The position numbers and the translations under genes were made by a program. Of a DNA stretch of 15,038 nt, positions 1 to 6,506 are shown in pieces; position 1 is the stretch's first letter; the number at the start of each line of letters is the position of its first letter. Under the pieces are notes generated by a model. That model did no database searches. It was not told the origin of the DNA and saw nothing but the letters and a program-made list of their open reading frames with translations. The stretch comes from JAGLWP01 sp964406515 (lineage in GTDB: Archaea; Nanobdellota; Nanobdellia; Pacearchaeales; GW2011-AR1): assembly GCA_964406515.1 (NCBI GenBank), contig CAYORV010000011.1, positions 1 to 15,038 on the forward strand, in the 5' to 3' direction.

Positions 1-1
1 A

Positions 2-72
2 TGCGCCGGTCGGGATTCGAACCCGAGTCATCTGCTTGGAAGGCAGAGATTCTACCACTGAACTACCAGCGC
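2..72 (-). tRNA. tRNA-Gly (anticodon TCC)
   Basis: Read on the minus strand, the acceptor arms GCGCTGG and CCGGCGC pair over seven positions with one G-U. The anticodon stem TCTGC/GCAGA encloses the loop CTTCCAA, which places TCC at positions 34-36. The T-loop TTCGAAT is canonical. The discriminator is A and CCA is not encoded. The gene is 71 nt with a small D-loop, as expected for a class I tRNA-Gly. A TATA-like element lies about 30 bp upstream. Confidence 0.97.
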
Positions 73-98
73 CTATAAGATAATTATCTAATAAGGGG

Positions 99-106
99 TT
101 TTAAAG
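99..106 (-). promoter_or_regulatory. TATA box for tRNA-Gly
   Basis: CTTTAAAA on the minus strand is centred about 30 bp before the mature 5' end. A perfect 12-bp palindrome, AGATAATTATCT (78-89), lies between it and the tRNA. Confidence 0.5.
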
Positions 107-122
107 TTTACGCTGGGTAAAC
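106..122 (-). terminator. Hairpin directly after tRNA-Arg
   Basis: GTTTAC/GTAAAC is a perfect 6-bp inverted repeat around a 5-nt loop. It begins at the tRNA-Arg discriminator and is followed on the minus strand by TTTAAAA. It could end or process the tRNA-Arg transcript. It overlaps the TATA element of the next tRNA, so its role is uncertain. Confidence 0.4.
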
Positions 123-196
123 GCCCAAGGTAGGATTCGAACCTACGACTTCTTCCTTAGGAGGGAAGCGCTCTATCCAGGCTGAGCTACTCGGGC
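122..196 (-). tRNA. tRNA-Arg (anticodon CCT)
   Basis: The minus strand gives acceptor arms GCCCGAG and CTTGGGC and an anticodon stem CTTCC/GGAAG around the loop CTCCTAA, so the anticodon is CCT and the codon AGG. The T-arm is TAGG-TTCGAAT-CCTA. The discriminator is G and CCA is not encoded. It is a 75-nt class I tRNA with no intron. The promoter lies in the duplicated segment just upstream. Confidence 0.97.
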
Positions 197-205
197 TATA
201 AAGAC

Positions 206-316
206 AACCAAAGGTTTTCTTTATCAAACTTTCCTTTAAATTAGGGTCATGCCTGATAAAAAGAACCAAAGGTTTTCTTTATCAAACTTTCCTTTAAGTT
301 AGGGTCAAGCCTGATA
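206..316. repeat. Two-copy 58-bp tandem repeat upstream of tRNA-Arg
   Basis: Two copies of about 53 bp (206-258 and 264-316) repeat with a 58-bp period and differ at two positions. On the minus strand each copy contains TTTGATAAA preceded by purine-rich BRE-like bases. In copy 1 this element is centred about 28 bp before the mature tRNA-Arg 5' end, so the repeat looks like a duplicated tRNA promoter segment. Copy 2 ends just before the TATA box of the plus-strand membrane-protein gene. The repeat is seen directly; the promoter role is inferred. Confidence 0.85.
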
Positions 317-318
317 GT

Positions 319-327
319 TTTTTAAAT
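319..327 (+). promoter_or_regulatory. TATA box of small membrane-protein gene
   Basis: TTTTTAAAT is centred 25 bp before the ATG at 348, which predicts a leaderless transcript. Confidence 0.7.
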
Positions 328-347
328 GGTATTTTAGTTTAAAAAAC

Positions 348-620
348 ATGTTAGTCAAGATTTTAGGAGCAATAGACGTCCTTGCCGGAACTCTGTTGGG
401 TTTGAGTATTTTAACAGAAATCCCTTTGTATCTCTTAATCTTTTTGGGGGGCATTTTATTAATCAAATCTTTTATGGGATTCCCAAAAGATGTTGCAGGG
501 TGGATTGATTTTCTTACAGCAATTATATTAATACTTACTGCGTTTGTCACAGTTCCCATATTCCTAAGGGCTATTTTTATGATATTAATTATTCAGAAAG
601 GCATTTCCAGTTTTTTATAA
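348..620 (+). CDS. Small hydrophobic membrane protein, unknown family
   Basis: This 90-residue protein is almost entirely hydrophobic. Three or four membrane segments can be seen, at roughly residues 5-22, 24-42, 50-68 and 68-85, with short polar turns such as one at about 43-50 (GFPKDVAG). There is no cleavable signal peptide or catalytic motif, and I do not recognise the family. A well-placed TATA box and lack of a leader support the start. It is the only plus-strand gene in the first 7.2 kb. Its stop codon ends at 620, and the next base starts the duplicated tRNA-Leu 3' fragment, so its 3' end faces the tRNA-Leu transcript. The antisense frame at 305-559 looks like a shadow. Confidence 0.75.
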   Translation: MLVKILGAIDVLAGTLLGLSILTEIPLYLLIFLGGILLIKSFMGFPKDVAGWIDFLTAIILILTAFVTVPIFLRAIFMILIIQKGISSFL

Positions 621-638
621 TGCGGAGTAAAGGATTCG
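621..638 (-). repeat. Copy of tRNA-Leu(CAA) 3' end
   Basis: These 18 bp are identical to 687-704, which is the T-loop end, 3' acceptor strand and discriminator of the neighbouring tRNA-Leu. The copy lies 66 bp downstream of the real one, in the same orientation. The 48 bp between them resemble parts of a tRNA-Gly anticodon arm on the minus strand (TCTCACCTT, TCCCAAGG, GATGACTC). This could be a tRNA pseudogene or an integration scar. Confidence 0.85.
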
Positions 639-686
639 CGGCTCTTCCTGAGTCATCCCTTGGGAAACCTGTAAGGTGAGAATCTA

Positions 687-770
687 TGCGGAGTAAAGGA
701 TTCGAACCTTCGTAAGCACTAAGCTAACGCCTCTTGAGGGCGTCCCGTTTGACCACTCCGGCAACTCCGC
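687..770 (-). tRNA. tRNA-Leu (anticodon CAA)
   Basis: This is an 84-nt class II tRNA. The acceptor arms GCGGAGT and ACTCCGC pair fully. The anticodon stem ACGCC/GGCGT encloses CTCAAGA, giving CAA, which reads UUG. A long variable arm (TAGCTTAGTGCTTACG) follows, then the T-arm with TTCGAAT. The discriminator A is typical of Leu and CCA is not encoded. Apart from the acceptor and anticodon stems, the body is nearly the same as the tRNA-Leu at 8027-8110, so the two share a recent origin. Confidence 0.97.
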
Positions 771-792
771 TTAAAAGTAGGATTAATCAACA

Positions 793-802
793 ATATAAAA
801 AG
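793..802 (-). promoter_or_regulatory. TATA box for tRNA-Leu(CAA)
   Basis: CTTTTTATAT on the minus strand is centred about 27 bp before the tRNA 5' end. It sits just after the rpo3 stop codon, so the T-rich stretch may also end the rpo3 transcript. Confidence 0.6.
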
Positions 803-810
803 CTTTAGAA

Positions 811-1527
811 TTACTTAAGTTTCTTAGAAATCTCTGCCAAATCTTTTTTCAAGGCATCAATAGATTTCTTAAAAATATCCTCAGCATTCATCTGCCCAAA
901 AGATTCAATATTAACGATAAGCTCATCTTTGTATTCTGTCTCTGATTTTTTCTTCGCTCTCTCACAAATTCCTTCACAAACATCACAAACTCCTTTTTCT
1001 TTATCGTCAACAATAACTATTTTGTCACCATTTTCCTTTATTTCATTGTTTGGACAGATTTTTTTAACTTCTCCAATAAATTCCTTGCCCATTGTTATTT
1101 CTGATACATTTCTATAAAACATTAATCCTGGAGAAAATCTTGCGTGTTCATCTCCTTTCCCTGCTCGGACATTTGCTACTAGTTCAAGTTCTTGTCCTTT
1201 GGTTAAAATTGTTATTGGAATGCTATCATAAACTACATTTAAATCTCCTTTTAATTCTCCAGAGTTCACGATTCCTTCTGTTTTTACACTTAATTTTAGA
1301 GCTCCTTTTGTTTTTTCATTTACGATTTTATCTGTTTTCAAGGGGATTAAACCAATCCTGTGAGAAATTGTTTCGTCATAAAGGGCAGAATCATTTTTTG
1401 AAATTTCCACTTCGTCTACAGCAAGAATTGGAATTTCTCCAAGATATCTTCTAATTGCGTTTGCTAAACTTTCTTCTATTTTTACCTTGAATACAAGACT
1501 GTCATTTTTTTTATTTATAGCTTCCAT
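811..1527 (-). CDS. rpo3: DNA-directed RNA polymerase subunit Rpo3 (subunit D)
   Basis: Rpo3 pairs with Rpo11 to form the alpha-like assembly platform of archaeal RNA polymerase. The N-terminal dimerisation domain is clear (LANAIRRYLGEIPILAVDEV near residues 21-40, HRIGLIPL near 56-63), as is the RAGKGDEHARFSP segment near 121-133. The inserted ferredoxin-like region keeps four cysteines (C158, C181, C184, C188), compatible with one Fe-S cluster; many archaeal Rpo3 proteins carry such clusters, but occupancy cannot be told from sequence. Length (238 residues) is normal. The gene closes the uS13-uS4-uS11-rpo3 cluster. A TATA element 25 bp before the ATG and touching the uS11 stop suggests it can also be transcribed on its own without a leader. 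Confidence 0.96.
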   Translation of the reverse strand: MEAINKKNDSLVFKVKIEESLANAIRRYLGEIPILAVDEVEISKNDSALYDETISHRIGLIPLKTDKIVNEKTKGALKLSVKTEGIVNSGELKGDLNVVYDSIPITILTKGQELELVANVRAGKGDEHARFSPGLMFYRNVSEITMGKEFIGEVKKICPNNEIKENGDKIVIVDDKEKGVCDVCEGICERAKKKSETEYKDELIVNIESFGQMNAEDIFKKSIDALKKDLAEISKKLK

Positions 1528-1547
1528 TTTAAAATATCAAAAGGTGG

Positions 1548-1557
1548 TTATTTAAAG
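1548..1557 (-). promoter_or_regulatory. TATA box for rpo3
   Basis: CTTTAAATAA is centred 25 bp before the rpo3 ATG, directly after the uS11 stop codon. It would give rpo3 an internal leaderless promoter. Confidence 0.6.
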
Positions 1558-2067
1558 TTATGGTCTTCTACCACGCCTTCCTCCTTTTTTCTTTGGTCCG
1601 CCTCGGGGGAATTTTGTTGTATCAAGAATATTAAGTATCTTATATCCTGATCTTGTTAAGCTTTTTACTATTGCGTGTGCTCCTGGACCTGGAACAGGAT
1701 TGCCTGTTTTTGATCTTATCCTAACATATAATGATCTAACTCCCAAATCCTTTATGCTCTCATCTATCCTCTTTGCAATAAACATTGCTATTGTGGGATT
1801 TGCTTTAAGTCTTCCGTGTTTTGTAACCATTCCCCCTGTAACTTTTGCAATTGTTCTCCCAGACATATCTGTAACATGAGCAATTGTATTATTGAATGAC
1901 GTGAAGATATTCACAACTGCTTCTACTTCTTTCTTTTTCTTTTCTTCCTTGATTTCTACTGGCTTTTCTTCTTTCGCTTCTTCAACCTTTAGTTTCTTTT
2001 CTTCTTTAATCTCTTTTTTCTCTACAACTTTCTCTACTTTCTCTTGTTCAGATTTTTCTTTACTCAT
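1558..2067 (-). CDS. rps11: 30S ribosomal protein uS11 with charged N-terminal extension
   Basis: Residues from about 46 onward are a typical archaeal uS11: VNIFTSFNNTIAHVTDMSGRTI, then the GGM, the conserved GPGAHAIV region, and the basic tail ending GGRRGRRP. uS11 binds 16S rRNA in the platform of the small subunit. The first ~45 residues are almost only Lys, Glu and Val and make the protein (169 residues) longer than the usual ~130. The start overlaps the end of rps4 by 8 nt, which suggests translational coupling. No better internal ATG lies before the conserved domain, so the extension is probably real. The preceding uS4 ends in a similar Lys/Glu tail. Confidence 0.96.
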   Translation of the reverse strand: MSKEKSEQEKVEKVVEKKEIKEEKKLKVEEAKEEKPVEIKEEKKKKEVEAVVNIFTSFNNTIAHVTDMSGRTIAKVTGGMVTKHGRLKANPTIAMFIAKRIDESIKDLGVRSLYVRIRSKTGNPVPGPGAHAIVKSLTRSGYKILNILDTTKFPRGGPKKKGGRRGRRP

Positions 2068-2581
2068 TTTTTTCTTCCTCAGGTTTACTTTCTTCCTTAA
2101 CTTCTTCTTTAATCTCTTTTGGTTTCACTTTTTGCTTTGACGGCTTCAAAGAAATTTTATTTTCTAATTCAACTGGAACAACATAGGATGGGCGATTAAC
2201 AACCTTATTATTTATTAGAACTTTTTTATGTGTAATTAATTGCCTTGCACTTTTTGTGGTTGTGGCTAATTTTTTTCCTACAAGAACTGTTTGTAATCTT
2301 CTCTTCAAATAATCTTGTCTGTTTAAAGATAAAACATCTGCAATTGATGCTGCGTTTATTCCTATTTTTTTTAACCTATCAAAAAGTGCTTGTTGCTCTA
2401 CTGGATCTGCTGAAATAAGTTTTTTTGCTTTCTCTCTTATTGAACTAACTTTTGCTTCTGCTTTCCAAATTTCTTTTTTATTTTTGAGACCAAACTCTTT
2501 TTTTATTTGTGCTTCTTCATCAAGTCTAACTTTATCAAATGGGCGTTTGGGTTTTGAATATGTTTTGTGTTTTCGTTTCAT
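2060..2581 (-). CDS. rps4: 30S ribosomal protein uS4
   Basis: uS4 is a primary 16S rRNA-binding protein that starts small-subunit assembly. The archaeal N-terminus (KRKHKTYSKPKRPFD) is present. An S4 RNA-binding domain lies near residues 100-140 (KLATTTKSARQLITHKKVLINN). The last ~30 residues form a Lys/Glu-rich tail. Length is 173 residues. A strong Shine-Dalgarno-like AAGGAG lies about 12 nt before the ATG, within the end of rps13, in line with an internal operon gene. The stop overlaps the rps11 start by 8 nt. Confidence 0.96.
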   Translation of the reverse strand: MKRKHKTYSKPKRPFDKVRLDEEAQIKKEFGLKNKKEIWKAEAKVSSIREKAKKLISADPVEQQALFDRLKKIGINAASIADVLSLNRQDYLKRRLQTVLVGKKLATTTKSARQLITHKKVLINNKVVNRPSYVVPVELENKISLKPSKQKVKPKEIKEEVKEESKPEEEKNE

Positions 2582-2589
2582 AGTATTGT

Positions 2590-3081
2590 TTACTCCTTAT
2601 TAGGATCCTTATTTTTCTTTTTAATTCCCGCCCCTTTACTTCTATTCTTTCTAAAATTACTTCTTGTCCTTTGTCCTCGCAAAGGCAATCCTGCACTATG
2701 CCTATATCCCTTGTAACTTTTAATTTTCTTCAATCTTTTTATGTCGAATTCTTTTTGTAATTCTAAATCGCTTCCAGTTAGATGCTTATCTTCTCCTGTT
2801 TCAAAATCTTTTCTTCTATTAAGAATGTAATTTGGAACTTGAGGGTTTTTTGCAAATTCTGTTATTTTCTGGACCTCTTCTTCTGTCAATGATCCTATTT
2901 TTCTGTTCTTATCAATTCCTAAAATCTTACATATTGCATTAGATAAGGTCCAAGAAATTCCCTTAATCTTGGCTAAACCTGCATAGATTTTCATTCCCCC
3001 TTCTATGTCTTTTGATAAGATTCTTACTATCCTTTCCTTATATTCTTTTTCTCTTGATTTTTCTTCTTGTAGTTGTTCCAT
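2590..3081 (-). CDS. rps13: 30S ribosomal protein uS13
   Basis: uS13 lies in the head of the small subunit and contacts the large subunit and P-site tRNA. Conserved features are the helix-turn-helix segment (GGMKIYAGLAKIKGISW and the following helix), the ...YRHSAGLPLRGQRTRSN motif, and a basic tail. The frame is open further upstream to an ATG at 3111, but that would overlap DUF655 by 29 nt. I chose the ATG at 3081, one base after the DUF655 stop, giving 163 residues. It still has a short charged N-terminal stretch before the conserved domain. The order uS13-uS4-uS11-rpo3 is the standard archaeal one. Confidence 0.95.
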   Translation of the reverse strand: MEQLQEEKSREKEYKERIVRILSKDIEGGMKIYAGLAKIKGISWTLSNAICKILGIDKNRKIGSLTEEEVQKITEFAKNPQVPNYILNRRKDFETGEDKHLTGSDLELQKEFDIKRLKKIKSYKGYRHSAGLPLRGQRTRSNFRKNRSKGAGIKKKNKDPNKE

Positions 3082-3082
3082 T

Positions 3083-3619
3083 TTAATTAGTAAATAAATT
3101 AGTTCGCTCAAGAGTTGTTAACTCTATTAAGATTCTTTTTTCTATTGCTTTTTCTGGATCTGGTAAATTGGGTATTCTTTTTTTCATTTCTTCAAAACTT
3201 TCAAATTCTTTTTCTTGTCTTTGTTTTATAATTTCCTGCATATGTTTTTTTCCAAAACTAGGAAGAAATTCTATTTGATGCAATCTTTTATTGATTGCTT
3301 CTGCTTTATTAAAAAAATCGATAAATTCTTTTTCTCTTTCTTTAACTATTTTCTCTATAAATTCTTCTAATTGTGCTTTTGCGGATTCTGTTAATTTTTC
3401 TCTATGTAATTTTCCAAGAATATAATATATTTTATCTCTTTTGCCTTCACCAATATATGCTTCTTCTGCTATTTCTAAGGCAACTCCTCTTCGAGGAACT
3501 AATTCAAGTAAAGTTAAATTCTTTTTTCCAATAGCTTGAGCTATTGGCATCATTTTTTTCTCCAACGGATACCCATTCGGAAGGTAATCTAATATTATTG
3601 CATATTCTTCTTTTTCCAT
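3083..3619 (-). CDS. DUF655 family putative RNA-binding protein
   Basis: This 178-residue protein matches the archaeal DUF655 family. It starts with an OB-like strand region (EYAIILDYLPNGYPLEK), then KKMMPIAQAIGKKNLTLLELV, and has a helix-hairpin-helix-like segment near residues 115-135 (HQIEFLPSFGKKHMQEII). DUF655 genes commonly sit between rpo4 and the rRNA dimethyladenosine transferase gene; here uS13 follows instead, so ksgA/rsmA is not in its usual place. The start is 5 nt after the rpo4 stop. A role in RNA binding or ribosome maturation is inferred from fold and context; the family has no settled function known to me. Confidence 0.9.
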   Translation of the reverse strand: MEKEEYAIILDYLPNGYPLEKKMMPIAQAIGKKNLTLLELVPRRGVALEIAEEAYIGEGKRDKIYYILGKLHREKLTESAKAQLEEFIEKIVKEREKEFIDFFNKAEAINKRLHQIEFLPSFGKKHMQEIIKQRQEKEFESFEEMKKRIPNLPDPEKAIEKRILIELTTLERTNLFTN

Positions 3620-3624
3620 ATTCT

Positions 3625-3930
3625 TTATTTCGTCTCTTTAATTGTATTAAGGATTTTCTGTACCTCATCATCATCTAAACTCACATCCACAAAAATTTTA
3701 TTTAATTCACTTGCATCTTCTGGCATTAAATCGATTATCTTTGTAATATGTTCATCTTTGACTTTTATTAATTCTAATTCTTTTAATTTTTTCTGAAGTT
3801 CTTCTGCTTTTTCTTTCTTTATTTTTGCAAACTTTTTTATAAATCCAATTATGTCTGTTTCTTCTGATTCTTCTTTCTTAATATATTTAAGAGCTTCACT
3901 CATGCTTAAGGGTTTTCTATTTATTATCAT
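3625..3930 (-). CDS. rpo4: DNA-directed RNA polymerase subunit Rpo4 (subunit F)
   Basis: Rpo4 pairs with Rpo7 as the stalk of archaeal RNA polymerase. The 101-residue protein has the family pattern: an N-terminal strand with PLSMSEALKYI, a helical middle (FAKIKKEKAEELQKKL), and the HRDC-like C-terminal region with IIDLMPEDASELNKIF and a final ...DDDEVQKILNTIKE helix. It lies one base after the eL21 stop. The order eL21-rpo4-DUF655 is widely conserved in archaea and supports the call. Confidence 0.93.
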   Translation of the reverse strand: MIINRKPLSMSEALKYIKKEESEETDIIGFIKKFAKIKKEKAEELQKKLKELELIKVKDEHITKIIDLMPEDASELNKIFVDVSLDDDEVQKILNTIKETK

Positions 3931-3931
3931 C

Positions 3932-4192
3932 TTATTTCAGGTGCTTTATTTTTTTTAAATGTATTGGCTCAATTAAAAAAAGTTTTTCTTTATTTTGATC
4001 TTTAATCTTAACTATTTGTGCTCGTCCTCTTTTTCCTTCAATAACCCCTGTTCTCCCTTGAAGTCTTTCTGGAAAATTGCAATTTTTGGACCATTCTCTA
4101 ACTACAGATACAAAATCTCCTTTTTCTAATTCTTGGAAGTACTTGCTAAGTTGTATCTTTCCACGAGTTCTGATAGATTTCTTTCTAACCAT
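3932..4192 (-). CDS. rpl21e: 50S ribosomal protein eL21
   Basis: This 86-residue basic protein matches archaeal eL21. It begins with RKKSIRTRGKIQLSKYFQ, followed by the SH3-like beta-barrel: GDFVSVV, the conserved RLQGRTGVIEGKRG turn, and IVKIKDQNKEK. It belongs to the large subunit near 5S rRNA. It is the first gene of the minus-strand cluster. A TATA box 25 bp before the ATG predicts a leaderless mRNA. Confidence 0.94.
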   Translation of the reverse strand: MVRKKSIRTRGKIQLSKYFQELEKGDFVSVVREWSKNCNFPERLQGRTGVIEGKRGRAQIVKIKDQNKEKLFLIEPIHLKKIKHLK

Positions 4193-4212
4193 ATTTTACC
4201 GAGAAATATACT

Positions 4213-4222
4213 CTTTAAAAAA
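4213..4222 (-). promoter_or_regulatory. TATA box for the eL21-rpo4-uS13 cluster
   Basis: TTTTTTAAAG is centred 25 bp before the eL21 ATG, just after the stop codon of the zinc-ribbon gene. Confidence 0.7.
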
Positions 4223-4227
4223 CTATC

Positions 4228-4380
4228 TTAAATTAGGTCGCCCTTTTCTCTTGCCTCATTCATCCTTTGTTGAATTGTATCGAACATTTTTCTCCCAAAT
4301 GTGTTAACTCCACAATTTTCGCAGAAATCAATAACACTTTCGTCCAATATGTCTCTTCCGCAATAAATACATTTTTTCAC
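4228..4380 (-). CDS. Small zinc-ribbon protein (50 residues)
   Basis: This short frame starts with GTG at 4380. A Shine-Dalgarno-like GAGG (4389-4392) lies 8 nt upstream and a TATA box lies near 4420. The protein reads KKCIYCGRDILDES near its start, then FCENCG and a charged helical tail ending AREKGDLI. Two CxxC pairs (C4/C7 and C20/C23) form a compact zinc ribbon, and Gly after each second Cys is typical of zinc knuckles. It fills the gap between the ABC operon and eL21. A nucleic-acid or ribosome-related role is a guess. Codon-level sense, the paired CxxC motifs and the promoter all support a real gene. Confidence 0.8.
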   Translation of the reverse strand: MKKCIYCGRDILDESVIDFCENCGVNTFGRKMFDTIQQRMNEAREKGDLI

Positions 4381-4414
4381 CTTATTTTCCTCTCTTCTTT
4401 TTTTAGCAAAAACA

Positions 4415-4425
4415 GGTTTTTAAAG
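4415..4425 (-). promoter_or_regulatory. TATA box for zinc-ribbon gene
   Basis: CTTTAAAAACC is centred 40 bp before the GTG, predicting a leader of about 14 nt that holds the GAGG ribosome-binding site. Confidence 0.55.
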
Positions 4426-4444
4426 ATTTGCGCCCCTTTTAGAG

Positions 4445-5650
4445 TTACTCATAACGCAAGGCATCTGCAGGTTTTAGCTTAGATGCTTGCATGGCGGGTA
4501 ACACACCTGAGATAGTTCCGACGACAAACGAGAAAAGTAAGGCTCCTGCATAAATCCAGGGATTGCTACTTGCTTGAAGTATATTTGTTCCTAGTGCCTG
4601 AGCTGCTATGAACTCTGCGCCTTTTGCAAGCCCGATTCCAATTCCTACACCAATTGCTCCACCAACCAGTCCAAGTAATCCTGATTCTATTAAGAATAAT
4701 AATAAGATATCTGAATTCTTTGCGCCTACTGCTTTCATTGTTCCAATTTCTCTTGTTCGTTCTATCACAGATGTGTACATTGTATTCATGATTCCAATTC
4801 CTCCAACAAGCAATGAAATTGCTGCGATTCCTACAAGAACTCCTTGTACAACTGCGAAAATATTTTGGAAAGTTTCTAATAATTGTTCAGAAGTTTGAAC
4901 AGAAAATGTTTCTTGATCTTGTTTTTCTCCTCTTGCTTGCCTTAATTTTCTTTTAATTGTTTCAGCAACATTTTCTGGATTAAATCCTTCTGCTGTTTTA
5001 ACAATAATTTGACTTTCTTCGTCTTCGATATTTAAGATTTCTCTTAAAGTTTCCTTTGGAACATAAAGAACTGCGTCATCCATTGGATTTCCAACTTTTT
5101 CCACCACCCCTATAACTTTGAAATCATATCCTTCAATCTCGATTGTGCTTCCGATTTCAACTTCTTTTTCCCAGATATCTCCATAAACATGATTATGACC
5201 TACGACCACCTTGTATTTTTCGCCTTTTTCGAAGATTCTTCCTTCTACGTCCAATTCTCCTAAATCCAATAACTTATCCATACCTTCTGGATTCGCGCCG
5301 TACGCATATCCTATATTTAATTCGTCTTTAAACTTAGTTTGTCCTTGTTTGCTTAAATATCCTGAAGCCCACTCAACCCCTCGGACATTTTCAATGACTT
5401 TCAAATCTTCACTCGTTAAAATTAAACTCGGTCCTGCTGCTCCAGGCATACCCATTCCTTTTGGTTGAATAATGATTTTATCTGCTCCAAGTTTTTCAAA
5501 TTCTTCTCCAATATAATCTTGTAATCCTTGCCCTAAAGAAATTAAAGAAACAACTGCCGCGATTCCAATAAAAATCCCTATCATTGTTAACCAAGAACGC
5601 AATTTCCTTCTCTTTAGGTTATTTAATGCTAAAGAAAAATAATCTTTCAT
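4445..5650 (-). CDS. ABC transporter permease, MacB/FtsX type
   Basis: This 401-residue protein has the MacB layout. A first membrane helix lies at about residues 18-42, and a large extracytoplasmic core domain spans about 45-260. Three C-terminal helices follow (about 268-292, 318-345 and 366-390) with the FtsX signature ERTREIGTMKAVGAK before the second and the ending LKPADALRYE. Such permeases usually work in mechanotransmission or export of peptides, lipids or drugs rather than as ordinary channels. It follows the exported partner by one base; a GAGG lies before the ATG. With the ATPase at 6503-7189 it forms a complete transporter. The substrate is unknown. Confidence 0.94.
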   Translation of the reverse strand: MKDYFSLALNNLKRRKLRSWLTMIGIFIGIAAVVSLISLGQGLQDYIGEEFEKLGADKIIIQPKGMGMPGAAGPSLILTSEDLKVIENVRGVEWASGYLSKQGQTKFKDELNIGYAYGANPEGMDKLLDLGELDVEGRIFEKGEKYKVVVGHNHVYGDIWEKEVEIGSTIEIEGYDFKVIGVVEKVGNPMDDAVLYVPKETLREILNIEDEESQIIVKTAEGFNPENVAETIKRKLRQARGEKQDQETFSVQTSEQLLETFQNIFAVVQGVLVGIAAISLLVGGIGIMNTMYTSVIERTREIGTMKAVGAKNSDILLLFLIESGLLGLVGGAIGVGIGIGLAKGAEFIAAQALGTNILQASSNPWIYAGALLFSFVVGTISGVLPAMQASKLKPADALRYE

Positions 5651-5651
5651 T

Positions 5652-6506
5652 TTATTTCCTCTTCTTTAATTTTCTTTTTTTTCGAATTCTATATCCTATA
5701 TAAAGAACGATCATGATTCCCAACCCTAAAAAGATTGTATAATTTGGTTTACTAACCAATCCAAATTCCTGCGCTTCTTTTAGTGAATAAACTTTTAATA
5801 TAATTTCTTTTTGTTCTGTGAATTCTTTGTTTGTTGCATCCCTATATCTTAATGTTACAGGAAGCTTGATTGAACTAGAAGCGCTAGGATTTATGTAAGC
5901 GTTATATTCAACACTATCAAAATCATCACTATCAATATCTCCAATATACTGTTCTTTTTCTGACATGAATTTTATTCCTACAACATCATTTACCGTTAAA
6001 TAAGTAAATCCAATATCTGATAATCCTGAATTAACAATTTTTATTGAAAATGTATTTTCTTTTCCCCTTATTAAAACTGAATCTTCAAAGAAAACATTTA
6101 ATTCTGCATCAGAGTTAACAACCAAACTAATTAGTCCTTGTTTCTCTTGTTTTGTTTCATTTTCGTCTAAATATTCCATGATTACAGGAATTTTATAAAT
6201 TCCAGAACTTGTTGAAGGTAAGGCTATAATCATGAAATTAAAAATTTCGTCATCGCCCTTATCTAATTCATCAAGAAATTTTTCAGTACTAGATTGATAT
6301 GGCGCAAAAGGCATTTCAGATAAATCTAATTTCACATTAAGATTAGTAATGTCTTGTCCTAATGTATTTTCTATTTCAATAGAAATTTTTGCTGTTTCGC
6401 CAGGCATAATTTCTTGGGGTAAACTTTCAACATCTTTTATTGAAAGTGCTGAAATAAAGCTCATGCTCAAGAGAATTACGAACATTATGGTGATTTGTTT
6501 TTTCAT
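5652..6506 (-). CDS. Exported, membrane-anchored COG1361-like protein of the ABC operon
   Basis: This 284-residue protein has an N-terminal signal peptide (about 1-20, MKKQITIMFVILLSMSFISA). Two Ig-like beta-sandwich repeats follow (about 25-130 and 135-245), with patterns such as PGETAKISIEIENT and KENTFSIKIVNSG that are typical of archaeal S-layer/NEW3-like (COG1361) domains. A C-terminal membrane helix (about 255-275) ends in a very basic cytoplasmic tail. Its ATG overlaps the ATPase stop by 4 nt and the permease starts one base after its own stop, so translation is probably coupled. It likely sits outside the cell as an accessory of the transporter, analogous to a periplasmic adaptor; that role is inferred. 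Confidence 0.85.
   Translation of the reverse strand: MKKQITIMFVILLSMSFISALSIKDVESLPQEIMPGETAKISIEIENTLGQDITNLNVKLDLSEMPFAPYQSSTEKFLDELDKGDDEIFNFMIIALPSTSSGIYKIPVIMEYLDENETKQEKQGLISLVVNSDAELNVFFEDSVLIRGKENTFSIKIVNSGLSDIGFTYLTVNDVVGIKFMSEKEQYIGDIDSDDFDSVEYNAYINPSASSSIKLPVTLRYRDATNKEFTEQKEIILKVYSLKEAQEFGLVSKPNYTIFLGLGIMIVLYIGYRIRKKRKLKKRK

Noticed and set aside
206..316. Possible short CRISPR array
   Set aside because: Only two copies with a 5-bp gap, so there are no spacers of CRISPR length and no cas genes.
305..559. 84-residue minus-strand frame
   Set aside because: It is antisense to the better supported membrane-protein gene and has no promoter or recognisable domain.
3082..3111. Upstream ATG for uS13
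   Set aside because: It would overlap DUF655 by 29 nt and add ten residues unlike the family; the ATG at 3081 follows the DUF655 stop by one base.
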